In this document: positions 1 through 8,090 of the stretch, piece by piece
Position numbering within the stretch: position 1 is the first letter of the stretch
How the letters are laid out: each line of letters begins with the position of its first letter
NCBI GenBank assembly: GCA_034521975.1
Contig: JAXHLR010000002.1
Span: 124,001-188,000, forward strand
Origin: Acidimicrobiales bacterium
Lineage (GTDB): Bacteria > Actinomycetota > Acidimicrobiia > Acidimicrobiales > SKKL01
Direction of reading: 5' to 3'
Length of the DNA: 64,000 nt
Made by a program: the position numbers and the translations under genes
The notes under the pieces: model-generated
What the model was told of the DNA's origin: nothing
The model's input: only the letters and a program-made list of their open reading frames with translations
Databases searched by the model: none

Positions 1-596
1 GGGAGGCCAGGATCGTCCCCACCGGTGGCGAGGTGCTGGGCATCGTCCGCGAGGTCACCGAGCGCCGCCGTGGTGAGGCCGAGACCCTTCGAGCGGCCCG
101 CAGCGACGCGCTGACCGGGCTCGCCAACCGGGCGGCGTTCACCGCAGAGCTCGAGCACGCGATCGCCCGCTCACGCCGTTCGGGACGTGCCCTGGCGGTC
201 TTCTACTGCGACCTCGACCGGTTCAAGGAGGTCAACGACCGGCACGGACACGCGACCGGCGACGTCGTCCTCGCGGAGGTGGCCGACCGGGTACGTAGGG
301 CGCTCCGCGACATCGATCTGGCGGCCCGTCTCGGTGGTGACGAGCTCGCGGTGCTGGTCGAGGAGTTCGACTCGGCCCACGCGCTCGAGGCCGTCGGGCT
401 GCGCGTGGTCGACTCGGTGTCCCAGCCCTATGTGGTCGACGGCGCCGAGCACCTCATCGGGATGAGCATCGGCATCGCCGTCCTCCCCGACGATGCCGAC
501 ACCGCCGGTGCACTCCTCGAGATCGCCGATGCCGCCATGTACCGAGCCAAGGCGCGAGGAGGGTCGCAGCTGGCGTTCGGCCGTCGCCTCGACTGA
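1..596 (+). CDS. Diguanylate cyclase (PAS-GGDEF), 5' end outside the window
   Basis: The reading frame is open from the first bases. The first residues match the end of a PAS domain (EVLGIVREVTERR), so the gene starts upstream. A GGDEF domain follows: DALTGLANR, then an RDID inhibitory I-site five residues before the active loop GGDEL. Such enzymes make cyclic di-GMP from two GTP, and the I-site suggests product feedback. The loop ends in Leu instead of the usual Phe. Length from the first visible GTG (33) is 187 residues; the sensor part is missing from view. Confidence 0.9.
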   Translation, partial: EARIVPTGGEVLGIVREVTERRRGEAETLRAARSDALTGLANRAAFTAELEHAIARSRRSGRALAVFYCDLDRFKEVNDRHGHATGDVVLAEVADRVRRALRDIDLAARLGGDELAVLVEEFDSAHALEAVGLRVVDSVSQPYVVDGAEHLIGMSIGIAVLPDDADTAGALLEIADAAMYRAKARGGSQLAFGRRLD

Positions 597-612
597 TCGC
601 TGGGGTCGAGCG

Positions 613-1173
613 CTACTCGTCCAGCCAGACCGGGGCTCGGTCGAGCAAGAAGCGGCTCACCTCGAGGCAGCGGTCCAACACGTCGCACAGCTGCTCCTGT
701 CCGAGAAAGATCCGGGTCAGCGAGACCTCGATCCGTCCCACGATGGAGAGGCTCCGCTCGGTGGCCTCGGTGGCCGATGCCGTGGAGTCGATCGCCGAGA
801 CGTCGAGAGGGAGATCGGGACCGCCGATGCCGGCCAGCTCGGTGGCCAGCACCAACAGGTCGGGGCCTTTGGGCAGCGGCGGCATGGCCCAGGTGAACAG
901 CAGCGGGAAGTTCCACACATCGGGTGGCTCGTCGGTCTCGGGCAGGTCGAGGATGGCGTCCTCGAAGCCGAGCATGACCCGGGGGTCGACCTCGAGCGCC
1001 AGGTGCAGGTCAAGCGGTCCGCCGCAGGCCTCCTCGGGGTGGAGATCGACCTCCCAGGCCTGGCGCAGGGAATAGGTCTCGACGAAGTGTCGCTCGTCGT
1101 GGACGTGGAACCCGTGGTCCACGGCGTGGTCCTTGAGGTCGGCGACGAAGACGGGAACATCGATGGCTGCCAC
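613..1173 (-). CDS. Conserved hypothetical protein
   Basis: A 186-residue frame from a GTG at 1173, convergent with the GGDEF gene. It contains ordered, protein-like sequence rich in Asp, Glu, His and Leu (LKDHAVDHGFHVHDER, EVDLHPEEACGG, LGFEDAILDLPE) and a C-terminal region that could be helical. I see no signal peptide or membrane segment and do not recognise the family. The frame stays open further upstream, but that extension runs antisense to the inositol-phosphatase gene and looks like shadow, so the start just inside the divergent spacer was chosen. Confidence 0.6.
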   Translation of the reverse strand: MAAIDVPVFVADLKDHAVDHGFHVHDERHFVETYSLRQAWEVDLHPEEACGGPLDLHLALEVDPRVMLGFEDAILDLPETDEPPDVWNFPLLFTWAMPPLPKGPDLLVLATELAGIGGPDLPLDVSAIDSTASATEATERSLSIVGRIEVSLTRIFLGQEQLCDVLDRCLEVSRFLLDRAPVWLDE

Positions 1174-1221
1174 GCCGTCAAGACTGCCAGCATTGGTGGT
1201 CTCTCGGCTAGGTTGCGCCCG

Positions 1222-1974
1222 ATGCGGCCCCCCGCGGATGCATCGATCCCCGAGCTGCTGGACGAGGTTGCCGGCCTCGTCCAGATATCGCTCGCAAGGC
1301 TGGACGCATGGGGGTTGGCGGGGACCGCGCCCGGCCAGCACCACAGCGATGTCGAGGCGGACCAGGTGGCGGTGCGGAGGTTGGTCGACGCCGGTGTCGG
1401 GGTGCTCAGCGAGGAGAGCGGTCTGCACCATCCGGGGCGGGACGTCGTCGTGGTCCTCGATCCCCTCGATGGTTCGACCAACGCCGCCCATGGGGTCCCG
1501 TGGTACGCGACCAGTCTCTGCGCGGTCGACGCCGACGGGCCGTTGGCGGCGGTGGTGGTCGACCTGGCGCACGACCGGTGGTACCGGGCCCAGCGCGGCG
1601 GGGGAGCGACGCTCGACGGCGGCTCCATCGCCCCCGGCGTCGCCACCTCCCTCGACGATGCCTTCGTCGGACTGTCGGGCCTGCCGCCTCGGCACCTGGG
1701 ATGGCGCCAGTTCCGGGCTCTGGGTGCGGCGGCGCTCGACCTGTGTGCGGTCGCCGACGGCACGCTCGACGCCTTCGTGGACTGCAGCGTCGATGCGCAC
1801 GGATCCTGGGACTACCTCGGGGCACTGCTGGTGTGCGAGGAGGCCGGGGTCGCGGTGCGCGATGCGCATGGACGGTCACTCGTGGTGCTCGCCCACGACG
1901 CCCGCCGAACCCCGGTCGCCGCCTGCACGACCGAGCTGCTCGACGAGGTGGTCGCGGCCCGCGGCGGGTTCTGA
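1222..1974 (+). CDS. Inositol monophosphatase family protein
   Basis: A 250-residue protein of the Mg2+-dependent sugar-phosphatase (FIG) superfamily. Metal-binding motifs are visible: EESG (about 63-67), DPLDGSTN (80-87) and WDY near 196. Members remove phosphate from myo-inositol phosphates, histidinol phosphate or similar sugar phosphates. The motif GSTN instead of GTTN is a common variant. Substrate cannot be told from sequence; inositol is a precursor of PI-mannosides in actinobacteria, and a PimB-like gene lies in this window. ATG start chosen because it begins the conserved part and leaves a short spacer from the divergent gene. Confidence 0.85.
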   Translation: MRPPADASIPELLDEVAGLVQISLARLDAWGLAGTAPGQHHSDVEADQVAVRRLVDAGVGVLSEESGLHHPGRDVVVVLDPLDGSTNAAHGVPWYATSLCAVDADGPLAAVVVDLAHDRWYRAQRGGGATLDGGSIAPGVATSLDDAFVGLSGLPPRHLGWRQFRALGAAALDLCAVADGTLDAFVDCSVDAHGSWDYLGALLVCEEAGVAVRDAHGRSLVVLAHDARRTPVAACTTELLDEVVAARGGF

Positions 1975-2022
1975 GGCGCGGATCCCGATGGGATGGGTCG
2001 GGCCCGGCCGTAGGCTCATGAG

Positions 2023-2502
2023 GTGATCGCTGCGGTGCATCGGCTCCTGCTCGGGGTGTTCGGATGGCTTCCACGTCGTGTTCGCCGCCGGATCGTGGGC
2101 ACCCTGACGCCCTCCTACACGGTCGGGGCCATCTGTGTCATCGAACGGGCCGACGGCCGCATCGCGCTCATCCAGCACCGGTACCGGAACCGGTGGGGCC
2201 TTCCGGGTGGCCTGCTGGCCCGTCGGGAGGATGCTCGTGACGCCGCCCGACGAGAGGTGCGCGAGGAGATCGGCATCGACGTCGACCTGGAGGGCGAGGC
2301 CCAGGTCGTGGTCGAACCTGTTGTGCGCCGGGTCGATGTGGTGTTCAGGGCCCGCCCGGTCGACGACGAGCCGCTGGTGTCGCCCACGAGTCCCGAGATC
2401 GTCGCTGTCGAGTGGTTCGAGCCCGATGCGCTCCCCGATCTGCAGGACGAGACGGCGGTCGCCCTGGCCACCATCGAGAGGGCGTTGCGGCACCATGACT
2501 AG
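2023..2502 (+). CDS. Nudix hydrolase
   Basis: A 159-residue protein with a complete Nudix box at residues 63-85: Gly, five residues, Glu, seven residues, then REVREEIGI. Nudix enzymes hydrolyse nucleoside diphosphates linked to another moiety, using Mg2+ held by the REXXEE glutamates. The N-terminal 30 residues are basic and hydrophobic (RLLLGVFGWLPRRVRRR), which could be a membrane-associating helix; this is unusual for the family. GTG start. The gene ends 15 bp before the tRNA-Val gene. Confidence 0.85.
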   Translation: MIAAVHRLLLGVFGWLPRRVRRRIVGTLTPSYTVGAICVIERADGRIALIQHRYRNRWGLPGGLLARREDARDAARREVREEIGIDVDLEGEAQVVVEPVVRRVDVVFRARPVDDEPLVSPTSPEIVAVEWFEPDALPDLQDETAVALATIERALRHHD

Positions 2503-2517
2503 GCTGACCCGTCTCCG

Positions 2518-2591
2518 GGGCGCTTAGCTCAGCTGGCGAGAGCACCTCCCTTACAAGGAGGGGGTCGGGGGTTCGAGTCCCTCAGCGCCCA
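2518..2591 (+). tRNA. tRNA-Val (anticodon TAC)
   Basis: A full cloverleaf can be drawn. The 7-bp acceptor stem is GGGCGCT/AGCGCCC, the D arm is GCTC...GAGC, and the anticodon stem CCTCC/GGAGG encloses the loop CTTACAA (anticodon TAC). The T arm has the loop TTCGAGT. The discriminator base is A and no CCA is encoded. Confidence 0.95.
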
Positions 2592-2715
2592 CGAGATCGG
2601 TGGATGAGCCCGGGCGGAAGCGGCTCAAGGCGACGCCGCCGGTGCCGATAGAGAACCAGATGGCCGGCCGCGGGTCGGCCGCCAGCGCGTACCGCGCACA
2701 CGGGAGATCGAGGAG

Positions 2716-3852
2716 GTGGTCGTGGGGCGTGAACGTTCGGGTCAGCTCCTCGTCACCCTCGGGCTGATCGTCGCCGTCACCGCGGCCCTCGTCGCGGGCG
2801 CGACCGCGATGGTCCGCTCGACGCCGGTCGTCGAACGAGCCGCTCCCGAGTTGCTCGAGGTTCCCGCCATCCGATCGGCGGTGACAGCCGAGTTCGAGCG
2901 CTCGATCCAGGCCGCCTACGCCCCCGAGACCGTGCCCGCCGACGACCTGGCGGTAGCCAGCGAGCGCATGGCCCAGAACGGCTACGTGGTGGACGACTTC
3001 GAGATGGCGCTCGCAGAGGCTCACCGTGGTTGGCTCACCGGTGACGACCTGGCGGTGCAGCTCGACCCCCGGATCATCACCCAGGCGGCCGAGCGAGGGT
3101 TGCGCGACGCCGACGTCGCGCTGGCCGACCGGTTCCCGACATCGGCACTCGTCGATCCGGCACCAGTGCCATCTCCCTGGGACGTCACCGCCGGATCCAC
3201 GGCGGCACTGCTCAGGGTGGCCGTGCTGGCAGTACTGGCCGGCTTCGCGTTGTTCGTGGCCGGTGCTGTGCTCGATCCCCGCACGGGTAGCTCGCTCAAG
3301 GCGTTGGCACGCGCGGTGGTGGCTTCGGGTCTGCTGCTTGTGGTCGGCGCGGTGGTGTTGCCGCTCGAGGTGCTGCGGTCGATCGACGCCCGGGTCGCGG
3401 TGCTCGGTGCGGTGCTCGGCACCCAGCTGGTGCCCCTGCTCGTCATCGCCGCGTTGCTCATCTTCCTCGGACTGTCGCTGCACGCCACCGCCGACCAAGT
3501 GGTCAGGAACGTCCGTCGCACCATCAGGCGCAGCCGCCGCGCAGTCAAGCAGGCGACCCCGGTCCCATCGGGTGCCCGGCCGGTGAGACACGGGTCGGCT
3601 CGACGGCGCGAAGCAGCCATCGACGCCTTCTTCGACCAGACGGGCAACACCATCCACGCTCGTGACCCCGAGGATGCCGAGGACCGGGCCGAGGCCGTTC
3701 CGGTAGAGGGCGAGGGTGCTGATGCCGAGGAGCACGCCGAGGACCTCACCCCCGAGGAGCGGAGGGCCAGACAGATCGCTGCCGAGCGGCGCGAAGCACT
3801 GGAGCGCATCGACGGGGCCAGAGGACCCAACCGGACCCACCTGCCGCGGTGA
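2716..3852 (+). CDS. Membrane protein of unknown function with charged C-terminal tail
   Basis: A 378-residue protein starting with GTG. One N-terminal hydrophobic segment (about 8-30) is followed by an extracytoplasmic-looking domain of about 130 residues. Three further hydrophobic segments (roughly 165-190, 200-220 and 228-250) follow. The C-terminal 120 residues are first strongly basic (RRTIRRSRRAVK), then acidic with many Ala-Glu-Asp, then mixed charge. The N-terminal anchor plus soluble loop resembles many actinobacterial envelope proteins, but no named family is recognised. Confidence 0.75.
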   Translation: MVVGRERSGQLLVTLGLIVAVTAALVAGATAMVRSTPVVERAAPELLEVPAIRSAVTAEFERSIQAAYAPETVPADDLAVASERMAQNGYVVDDFEMALAEAHRGWLTGDDLAVQLDPRIITQAAERGLRDADVALADRFPTSALVDPAPVPSPWDVTAGSTAALLRVAVLAVLAGFALFVAGAVLDPRTGSSLKALARAVVASGLLLVVGAVVLPLEVLRSIDARVAVLGAVLGTQLVPLLVIAALLIFLGLSLHATADQVVRNVRRTIRRSRRAVKQATPVPSGARPVRHGSARRREAAIDAFFDQTGNTIHARDPEDAEDRAEAVPVEGEGADAEEHAEDLTPEERRARQIAAERREALERIDGARGPNRTHLPR

Positions 3853-3951
3853 TGGGGGTCGGCACCCCTCCGGTGTGGCGCGGACGGCCCTTGGCAGCCA
3901 TGCTGTCGACATGACATCGGTGCGCCAGACCAGTTCCCCCGACGCCACCCT

Positions 3952-4665
3952 GTGAGCGTCCTCGAGCAGCTCCTCGAGGTCCAGGAGCTCGACACCAGGA
4001 TCGACCAGCTCCGGCACCGACGAGACCACCTGCCAGAGCGCGACGAGCTGTCGGAGATCGCCGCGGCCGAGCGCGACCTCGACACCCGTCGACGCGAGGT
4101 GGACGATCAGGCCGCGGCGCTGGCCCGGAGCCAGAAGCGGATCGAGGACGAACTGGCCTCGGTCGAGGCCAAGCGGGCCGAGGCCGACAAGCGCCTCTAC
4201 AGCGGGACCGTCACCGCACCCCGCGAGCTGCAGGCGCTTCAGGACGAGGTGTCGTCGTTGGGGAGGCGCACCTCCGAGCTCGAGGACGAGCTGCTCGAGG
4301 TGCTCACCGAGACCGAACCGGTGGACGAAGCTCGCGCCGCGCTCGACGCGGAAGCCTCGACGCTCGCCGGACGGCGCAGCTCGGTCGAAGCACAGCTGGA
4401 GGACGCCGAGCGAGAGGTGAGCGCCGAGCTGTCCGAGGTCACCGCGGCACGGGAGGCGGCGTCGGCCGAGGTACCCGCCGAGACGTTGCAGGATTACGAG
4501 GCCCGCCGCAAGCACCTCGGCGGCATCGCCATCGCCCGCTTGCACGGCACCTCGTGCGGGGGGTGCCACCTGACCCTCTCCGCGGTCGAGATCGATCGGA
4601 TCCGAAAGCTCCCGCCCGACGAGCCCGCCACCTGTGAGGAGTGCGGGCGGATGCTGGTCCACTAG
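3952..4665 (+). CDS. Coiled-coil protein with C-terminal zinc ribbon (COG1579 type)
   Basis: A 237-residue protein. About 185 residues of heptad-like, Glu/Arg/Ala/Leu-rich coiled coil are followed by a C4 zinc ribbon with two CxxC pairs (CGGC and CEEC, about 200-232). This is the layout of the COG1579 family of putative nucleic-acid-binding zinc-ribbon proteins, often found beside RNase H or Nif3-like genes in actinobacteria. The exact role is not established. The GTG start at 3952 lies directly before the coiled coil. Confidence 0.85.
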   Translation: MSVLEQLLEVQELDTRIDQLRHRRDHLPERDELSEIAAAERDLDTRRREVDDQAAALARSQKRIEDELASVEAKRAEADKRLYSGTVTAPRELQALQDEVSSLGRRTSELEDELLEVLTETEPVDEARAALDAEASTLAGRRSSVEAQLEDAEREVSAELSEVTAAREAASAEVPAETLQDYEARRKHLGGIAIARLHGTSCGGCHLTLSAVEIDRIRKLPPDEPATCEECGRMLVH

Positions 4666-4678
4666 ACAGCCGGCCAAC

Positions 4679-5170
4679 GTGTTCTTCTGGTTCATCGGGC
4701 TCGGCTTCGTCGGGGTCGTCCTCGCCTTCCGCAGTCCGGCGCTCGACTACCGGATGGTGGTGCTCGGGACGTTGCTCCCCCTGGTCGACGTGTCGACCGC
4801 CGTCGCCGGGCTCCCCCCGGTGCTGCACACGCTCGTCGCGCCGGCCTCCGTGCTCGTGATGGTCATGCTGGCGACCCGGAACCGACGCCTCGTGCGCCGG
4901 CGGTGGTTGGGCATCCCCATCGGGCTGCTCATGCACCTGGTCCTCGACGGCACCTGGAGCTCCACCGAGTTGTTCTGGTGGCCGGTCTTCGGGTTTGCCT
5001 TCCCCGATGTCGGGGTGCCGACCCTCGGTCGTGGGATCGTCGGCGTCGTCATGGAACTGATCGGTCTGGCGGTGATCGTCTGGTCGTGGAAGCGCTTCGG
5101 TCTCGACGATCCGGGTCGTCGGGACGAGCTCGTCCACCACGGTCGACTCGACCGGGACCTGGTGGTCTGA
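4679..5170 (+). CDS. Polytopic membrane protein, possible metal-dependent-hydrolase-like fold
   Basis: A 163-residue hydrophobic protein with about four transmembrane segments. Start chosen at GTG 4679, 13 bp after the Zn-ribbon gene, because the protein becomes hydrophobic at once. Spaced polar residues inside membrane segments (LPLVD, HTL, LMHLVLDGTW) recall membrane-bound metal-dependent hydrolases of the YdjM/DUF457 kind, but the match is weak. Its stop overlaps the ATG of the phosphatase gene by one base, so the two are probably co-translated. Confidence 0.7.
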   Translation: MFFWFIGLGFVGVVLAFRSPALDYRMVVLGTLLPLVDVSTAVAGLPPVLHTLVAPASVLVMVMLATRNRRLVRRRWLGIPIGLLMHLVLDGTWSSTELFWWPVFGFAFPDVGVPTLGRGIVGVVMELIGLAVIVWSWKRFGLDDPGRRDELVHHGRLDRDLVV

Positions 5171-5733
5171 TGCTGATCGTGGTGCGCCACGGCCGGACGG
5201 TCGTCAACGCCGAAGGCCGGCTGCAGGGACGGATCGATGCCGACCTCGACGAGACCGGTCTGGCCCAGGCCCGCGCCGTCGCCGAGTGGATCGGTCCGGT
5301 GGACCGGGTCGTGACCAGCCCCTTGATCCGGGCCCGGCGCACGGCCGAAGCCTTCGGTGTCGAGCCCGAGGTCGACCACCGGTGGCTCGAGATCGACTAC
5401 GGCGAGCTCGACGGCACACCGGTCGCCGAGGTGCCATCGACCGTGTGGTCATCGTGGCGGGCCGACCCGGAGTGGCACCCGCCCGGCGGCGAGTCGCTGG
5501 CGGCGCTGCACCGCCGGGTTGCCGAGGCGTGCGAATCGCTGGTCGACGCCGCAGCGTCCTCCGCCGTCGTGGTGGTGACCCACGTGTCGCCGATCAAGGC
5601 CGTCGTATCGTGGGCTCTCGGTGGCGCGCCGGGAGCGGCGTGGCGGACCCGGGTCGGGCAGCCGTCGATCACCAGGGTGGCCACCGGTCCCGGTGGTCCC
5701 GTGCTGCACGGGTTCAACGAGGCACCTCGCTAG
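5170..5733 (+). CDS. Histidine phosphatase family protein
   Basis: A 187-residue phosphoglycerate-mutase-like enzyme. The catalytic RHG motif is at residues 6-8 (VVRHGRT), the second Arg is in SPLIRARRTAE, the acid residue is in the LEIDYGELDG region, and the second His is in VVTHVSP. These are all four core residues of the superfamily. Substrate is unknown. In actinobacteria such proteins next to Zn-ribbon genes are often annotated as acid phosphatases fused to RNase H, but no RNase H domain is present here. ATGA-type overlap with the upstream membrane gene. Confidence 0.9.
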   Translation: MLIVVRHGRTVVNAEGRLQGRIDADLDETGLAQARAVAEWIGPVDRVVTSPLIRARRTAEAFGVEPEVDHRWLEIDYGELDGTPVAEVPSTVWSSWRADPEWHPPGGESLAALHRRVAEACESLVDAAASSAVVVVTHVSPIKAVVSWALGGAPGAAWRTRVGQPSITRVATGPGGPVLHGFNEAPR

Positions 5734-5743
5734 CGTGGCGGTC

Positions 5744-5923
5744 ATGGTGCTCGCAGTCGACACCACCGAGGTCGACCCTGCTGAGGCGATCGAGTCCTAT
5801 GTCGAGGGCAGCACCGACACCGGCTCCGAGGCCGGGTTCCCGTGGGTCGCCGCTGCGGGCTTGCTGCTGCTGGTGATGGTGGCGGCGGTCGTCGTTGTGG
5901 TGCTCCTCCGCCGGAGGGCTTGA
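5744..5923 (+). CDS. Small single-pass membrane protein
   Basis: A 59-residue frame. An acidic N-terminal half (VDTTEVDPAEAIESYVEGS) is followed by one strong hydrophobic segment (about 36-55) ending in RRRA, typical of a C-terminally anchored or type I single-span protein. It starts 10 bp after the phosphatase stop. The family is not recognised; its reality rests on composition and tight spacing. A GTG nine bases upstream is an alternative start. Confidence 0.5.
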   Translation: MVLAVDTTEVDPAEAIESYVEGSTDTGSEAGFPWVAAAGLLLLVMVAAVVVVVLLRRRA

Positions 5924-6073
5924 CCGGCGTCGTTGCTGGGGCTGGCAGGTGCCGCGCGGTCAAGACCGCGGTCCAGGTGAACCCACTCTGGCGGCACGGA
6001 GCGCCCCAGGAAGGCACATCTTGCCGGCAGTCCTCAGCATTGGATCGCCACCATGGGCGTCCGAGGGGTGTGT

Positions 6074-6250
6074 TCATCCTGGTGGGGCGAAGAACTCGAG
6101 GGCGATGCCGTCGGGGTCGCGGAAGCTGAGCCCGGACCCGTAGTGGGCGTCGACGATGCCGCCGTGGGTGACGTCGAGCTCGTCCAGGGGTTGTCCTTTG
6201 TGGTTGGTGGGTTGGTGCTTGGCGAGCGCATTACGGGCCTCGATGAGTGG
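6074..6250 (-). pseudogene. Remnant: C-terminal end of a VOC/glyoxalase-family protein
   Basis: Read on the minus strand, 58 codons give a sequence ending LSFRDPDGIALEFFAPPG and a TGA. This is the typical last strand of a vicinal-oxygen-chelate (glyoxalase/bleomycin-resistance) protein. PLIEARNALAKHQ and LDVTHGGIVDAHYGSG precede it. No start codon or N-terminal half is present: upstream in this frame the sequence stops making sense and then runs into the methyltransferase gene. It is a decayed fragment, downstream of and on the same strand as the methyltransferase. Confidence 0.75.
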
Positions 6251-6302
6251 CCGAGGGGGTGGACGTGGCGGCGGCTGGCAGCGACGAGTTCGGGGTCGGC
6301 GG

Positions 6303-7112
6303 TCAGGCGCTGTTCAGGTCGGCGGTGATCCAGCCGAGTTCGGAGGCGATGCGGATGCCGATTCCGTCGACCTGCAGCGGTTCGATCACCTCTCGTAGGG
6401 CGTCGCAGAACGTGTCGAAGCCGACGGCTTCGATGGCGGGGATCGAGGGTCCGGCTGCGGCCAGTGCTCGCACCGCGGTGTCGACGTCGGGCCACTCGTT
6501 GATCACGGTCACGGTACCTGCTTGGCGGGGGTTGAAGCCGGTGGAGGTGAGCATCTCGTCGATGACGCCGGCCCGTCCGGTGTCGCCTTGTTGAAGACTG
6601 GCTTCGCCGTGGCTGGGTGGTGAGAGCTCGATCACCTTGACGAAGTACGGCAGGAGCCCGAGACGCTCCGGGTGCCCCCAGAACGTGAGGCCGAGCTTCC
6701 CGGCCGGTGTGAGCACGCGGCGCGCTTCGTGCAAGGCGGCTTCGCAGCCCTTCCAGATTCCGTTGAAGCTCGTCGCCACATCGAAGCAGGCATCGGGGAA
6801 CGGCAGTGCGAACATGTCGCCCACCCGGAAGTCGCCTTCGGGGGTGCGTGCCCGCGCGATGTCCACGAGCGCCGCCGACGCGTCGAGACCACTCACTGTT
6901 GCGCCTCGACGACTGGCGGTCTGGGCGGCGAACCCCGAACCGCACGCGATGTCCAGCAGACCGATCCCGGCGCCCACGCCGAGCTGGTCGAACACCACCT
7001 CGTTGGCCGGTCGCGCGTACGGCTCGAAGAGGTACGCCCAGTCGACAGACCGGGCTCCCCACGCCTGGCCGGCCTCCTTCCAGCGATGGGTGGCAGCAGT
7101 CGGAGGTGACAT
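6303..7112 (-). CDS. Class I SAM-dependent methyltransferase
   Basis: A 269-residue Rossmann-type methyltransferase. Motif I is LLDIACGSGFAAQTA (about 53-67), the acidic residue after strand 2 is in VSGLDAS, and motif III/IV regions are FRVGDMFALPFPDACFDVATS and ARRVLTPAGKLGLTFWG. These are features of ubiquinone/menaquinone-methyltransferase-like small-molecule enzymes; the substrate is unknown. An AAGGAG ribosome-binding site lies just upstream of the ATG. It is transcribed divergently from a TetR gene, with perfect inverted-repeat operators in the spacer, so it is very likely the target of that repressor. Confidence 0.9.
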   Translation of the reverse strand: MSPPTAATHRWKEAGQAWGARSVDWAYLFEPYARPANEVVFDQLGVGAGIGLLDIACGSGFAAQTASRRGATVSGLDASAALVDIARARTPEGDFRVGDMFALPFPDACFDVATSFNGIWKGCEAALHEARRVLTPAGKLGLTFWGHPERLGLLPYFVKVIELSPPSHGEASLQQGDTGRAGVIDEMLTSTGFNPRQAGTVTVINEWPDVDTAVRALAAAGPSIPAIEAVGFDTFCDALREVIEPLQVDGIGIRIASELGWITADLNSA

Positions 7113-7121
7113 GTCGGCTCC

Positions 7122-7174
7122 TTGGACGGACGATCGTCTACCACTGTATAGACGATCGTCCGTCTAGTATGCAA
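7122..7174. promoter_or_regulatory. Divergent promoter region with twin TetR-type operators
   Basis: ACGGACGATCGTCTA (7126-7140) and its exact reverse complement (7149-7163) are separated by 8 bp. Each arm also contains the 10-bp palindrome GACGATCGTC, so there may be two operator dimers. Candidate promoters overlap them. On the minus strand TTGCAT (7169-7174) and TATACA (7145-7150) are 18 bp apart. On the plus strand TTGGAC (7122-7127) and TATAGA (7147-7152) are 19 bp apart. Repressor binding would block both the methyltransferase and the regulator gene. Confidence 0.8.
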
Positions 7175-7204
7175 GGGGTTCTTCGCACACAAGGGAGCGC
7201 ACCG

Positions 7205-7825
7205 ATGTCAGAACAGCATGATCACCAGGCCAGGCGGACCCGGGCGCCGGGCGATCGAGCCCGGGCGCGCATCGTCGAACATGCGGCGGCCCTGGCCACG
7301 GTCGAAGGGCTCGACGGTCTGTCCATCGGCCGCCTCGCCGAGGTCACCGGCGTCGCCAAGAGCAGCGTCCACGCCCTGTTCGGCTCGAAGGAGGAGCTGC
7401 AGCTGGCGACCATCAATGCAGCCCAGGACAGCTTCGTCGCCGAGGTGGTTGCCCCCGCGCTGGCCACCACCGAGACCGGCGGTGAGCGTCTCGTGGCGCT
7501 GTGCGATGGCTACCTCGACTACGTCGAGCGTCGCGTCTTCCCCGGCGGCTGTTTCTTCGTGGCCGTGTCCGCCGAGGTCGGCGCCCGCCCCGGACGCGTG
7601 CACGACGAGGTGGCCAGGATGCAAGGCCAATGGCGTGACCTGCTCGACGCCGAAGCGCGATCGGCTCACGAGAAGAGCGAGTTGCCCCAAGACTCGGATC
7701 CGGCACAGATCGCGTTCGAGTTGGGTGTCATCCTCGCGGGAACGAACCTCGTCACCGTGCTCCACAACGACAACGCGGCGATCACACGCGCCCGCGCGGC
7801 AGTGCAAGCCCGGCTGACGAGCTAG
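7205..7825 (+). CDS. TetR family transcriptional regulator
   Basis: A 206-residue protein with an N-terminal TetR helix-turn-helix (about 17-65: ARARIVEHAAALA, LSIGRLAEVTGVAKSSVHALFGSKEELQ) and a ligand-binding C-terminal domain (YLDYVERRVFPGGCFF), resembling the TetR_C_16/YcdC-like group. ATG start with an AAGGGAG Shine-Dalgarno sequence. It is divergent from the methyltransferase and lies next to paired operators, so it probably represses itself and that gene. The inducer is unknown. Confidence 0.9.
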   Translation: MSEQHDHQARRTRAPGDRARARIVEHAAALATVEGLDGLSIGRLAEVTGVAKSSVHALFGSKEELQLATINAAQDSFVAEVVAPALATTETGGERLVALCDGYLDYVERRVFPGGCFFVAVSAEVGARPGRVHDEVARMQGQWRDLLDAEARSAHEKSELPQDSDPAQIAFELGVILAGTNLVTVLHNDNAAITRARAAVQARLTS

Positions 7826-7929
7826 CGACGGGTCGTGCCGTCCACGATGTGTCGTGGCGCACCGAACTCGCCCCGCGCGCCCCAGAGGCGGGTGGCTCCG
7901 GGCAGCATCGGGGCCAGTCGCAGGAGTGG

Positions 7930-7963
7930 GGTGACGGTGAGTCGGCCTGTAGGCGGGATTCTG
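7930..7963. repeat. attL: orphan 34-bp copy of the rnpB 3' end
   Basis: Identical over 34 bp to 21972-22005, which encodes the 3' end of RNase P RNA on the minus strand, including the 3' arm of helix P1. No other rnpB sequence lies here. It is therefore an attachment-site copy that marks the left end of the island. Confidence 0.85.
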
Positions 7964-8007
7964 ACGGCCTCGATCCGCTGACCTGGACGTTCGTGAGAAA
8001 ACCGGCT

Positions 8008-8023
8008 CTGACCTGGGCTTTCG
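8008..8023. repeat. Left subterminal inverted repeat of the island
   Basis: CTGACCTGGGCTTTCG at 8008-8023 is repeated exactly in inverted orientation at 21928-21943. It sits 45 bp inside the left attachment copy and 29 bp inside the right one. A 13/16 direct copy (CTGACCTGGACGTTCG) lies at 7978-7993. These could be arm-type recombinase binding sites; this is inference from position and repetition. Confidence 0.6.
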
Positions 8024-8090
8024 TCTACTCGCTAGTTCACGCCGTTTCACCGTTGTTCTCGACGCGCTGTGTCACGGCCGTGTCAAGCGG

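Noticed and set aside
613-1869. Long minus-strand frame across the inositol-phosphatase gene
   Set aside because: Only the part up to 1173 has protein-like sequence; beyond that it is antisense shadow of a clear phosphatase gene.
2551-4695. 714-codon minus-strand frame over the tRNA, membrane-protein and Zn-ribbon genes
   Set aside because: Runs antisense to two better-supported genes and the tRNA; composition is that of GC-rich shadow.
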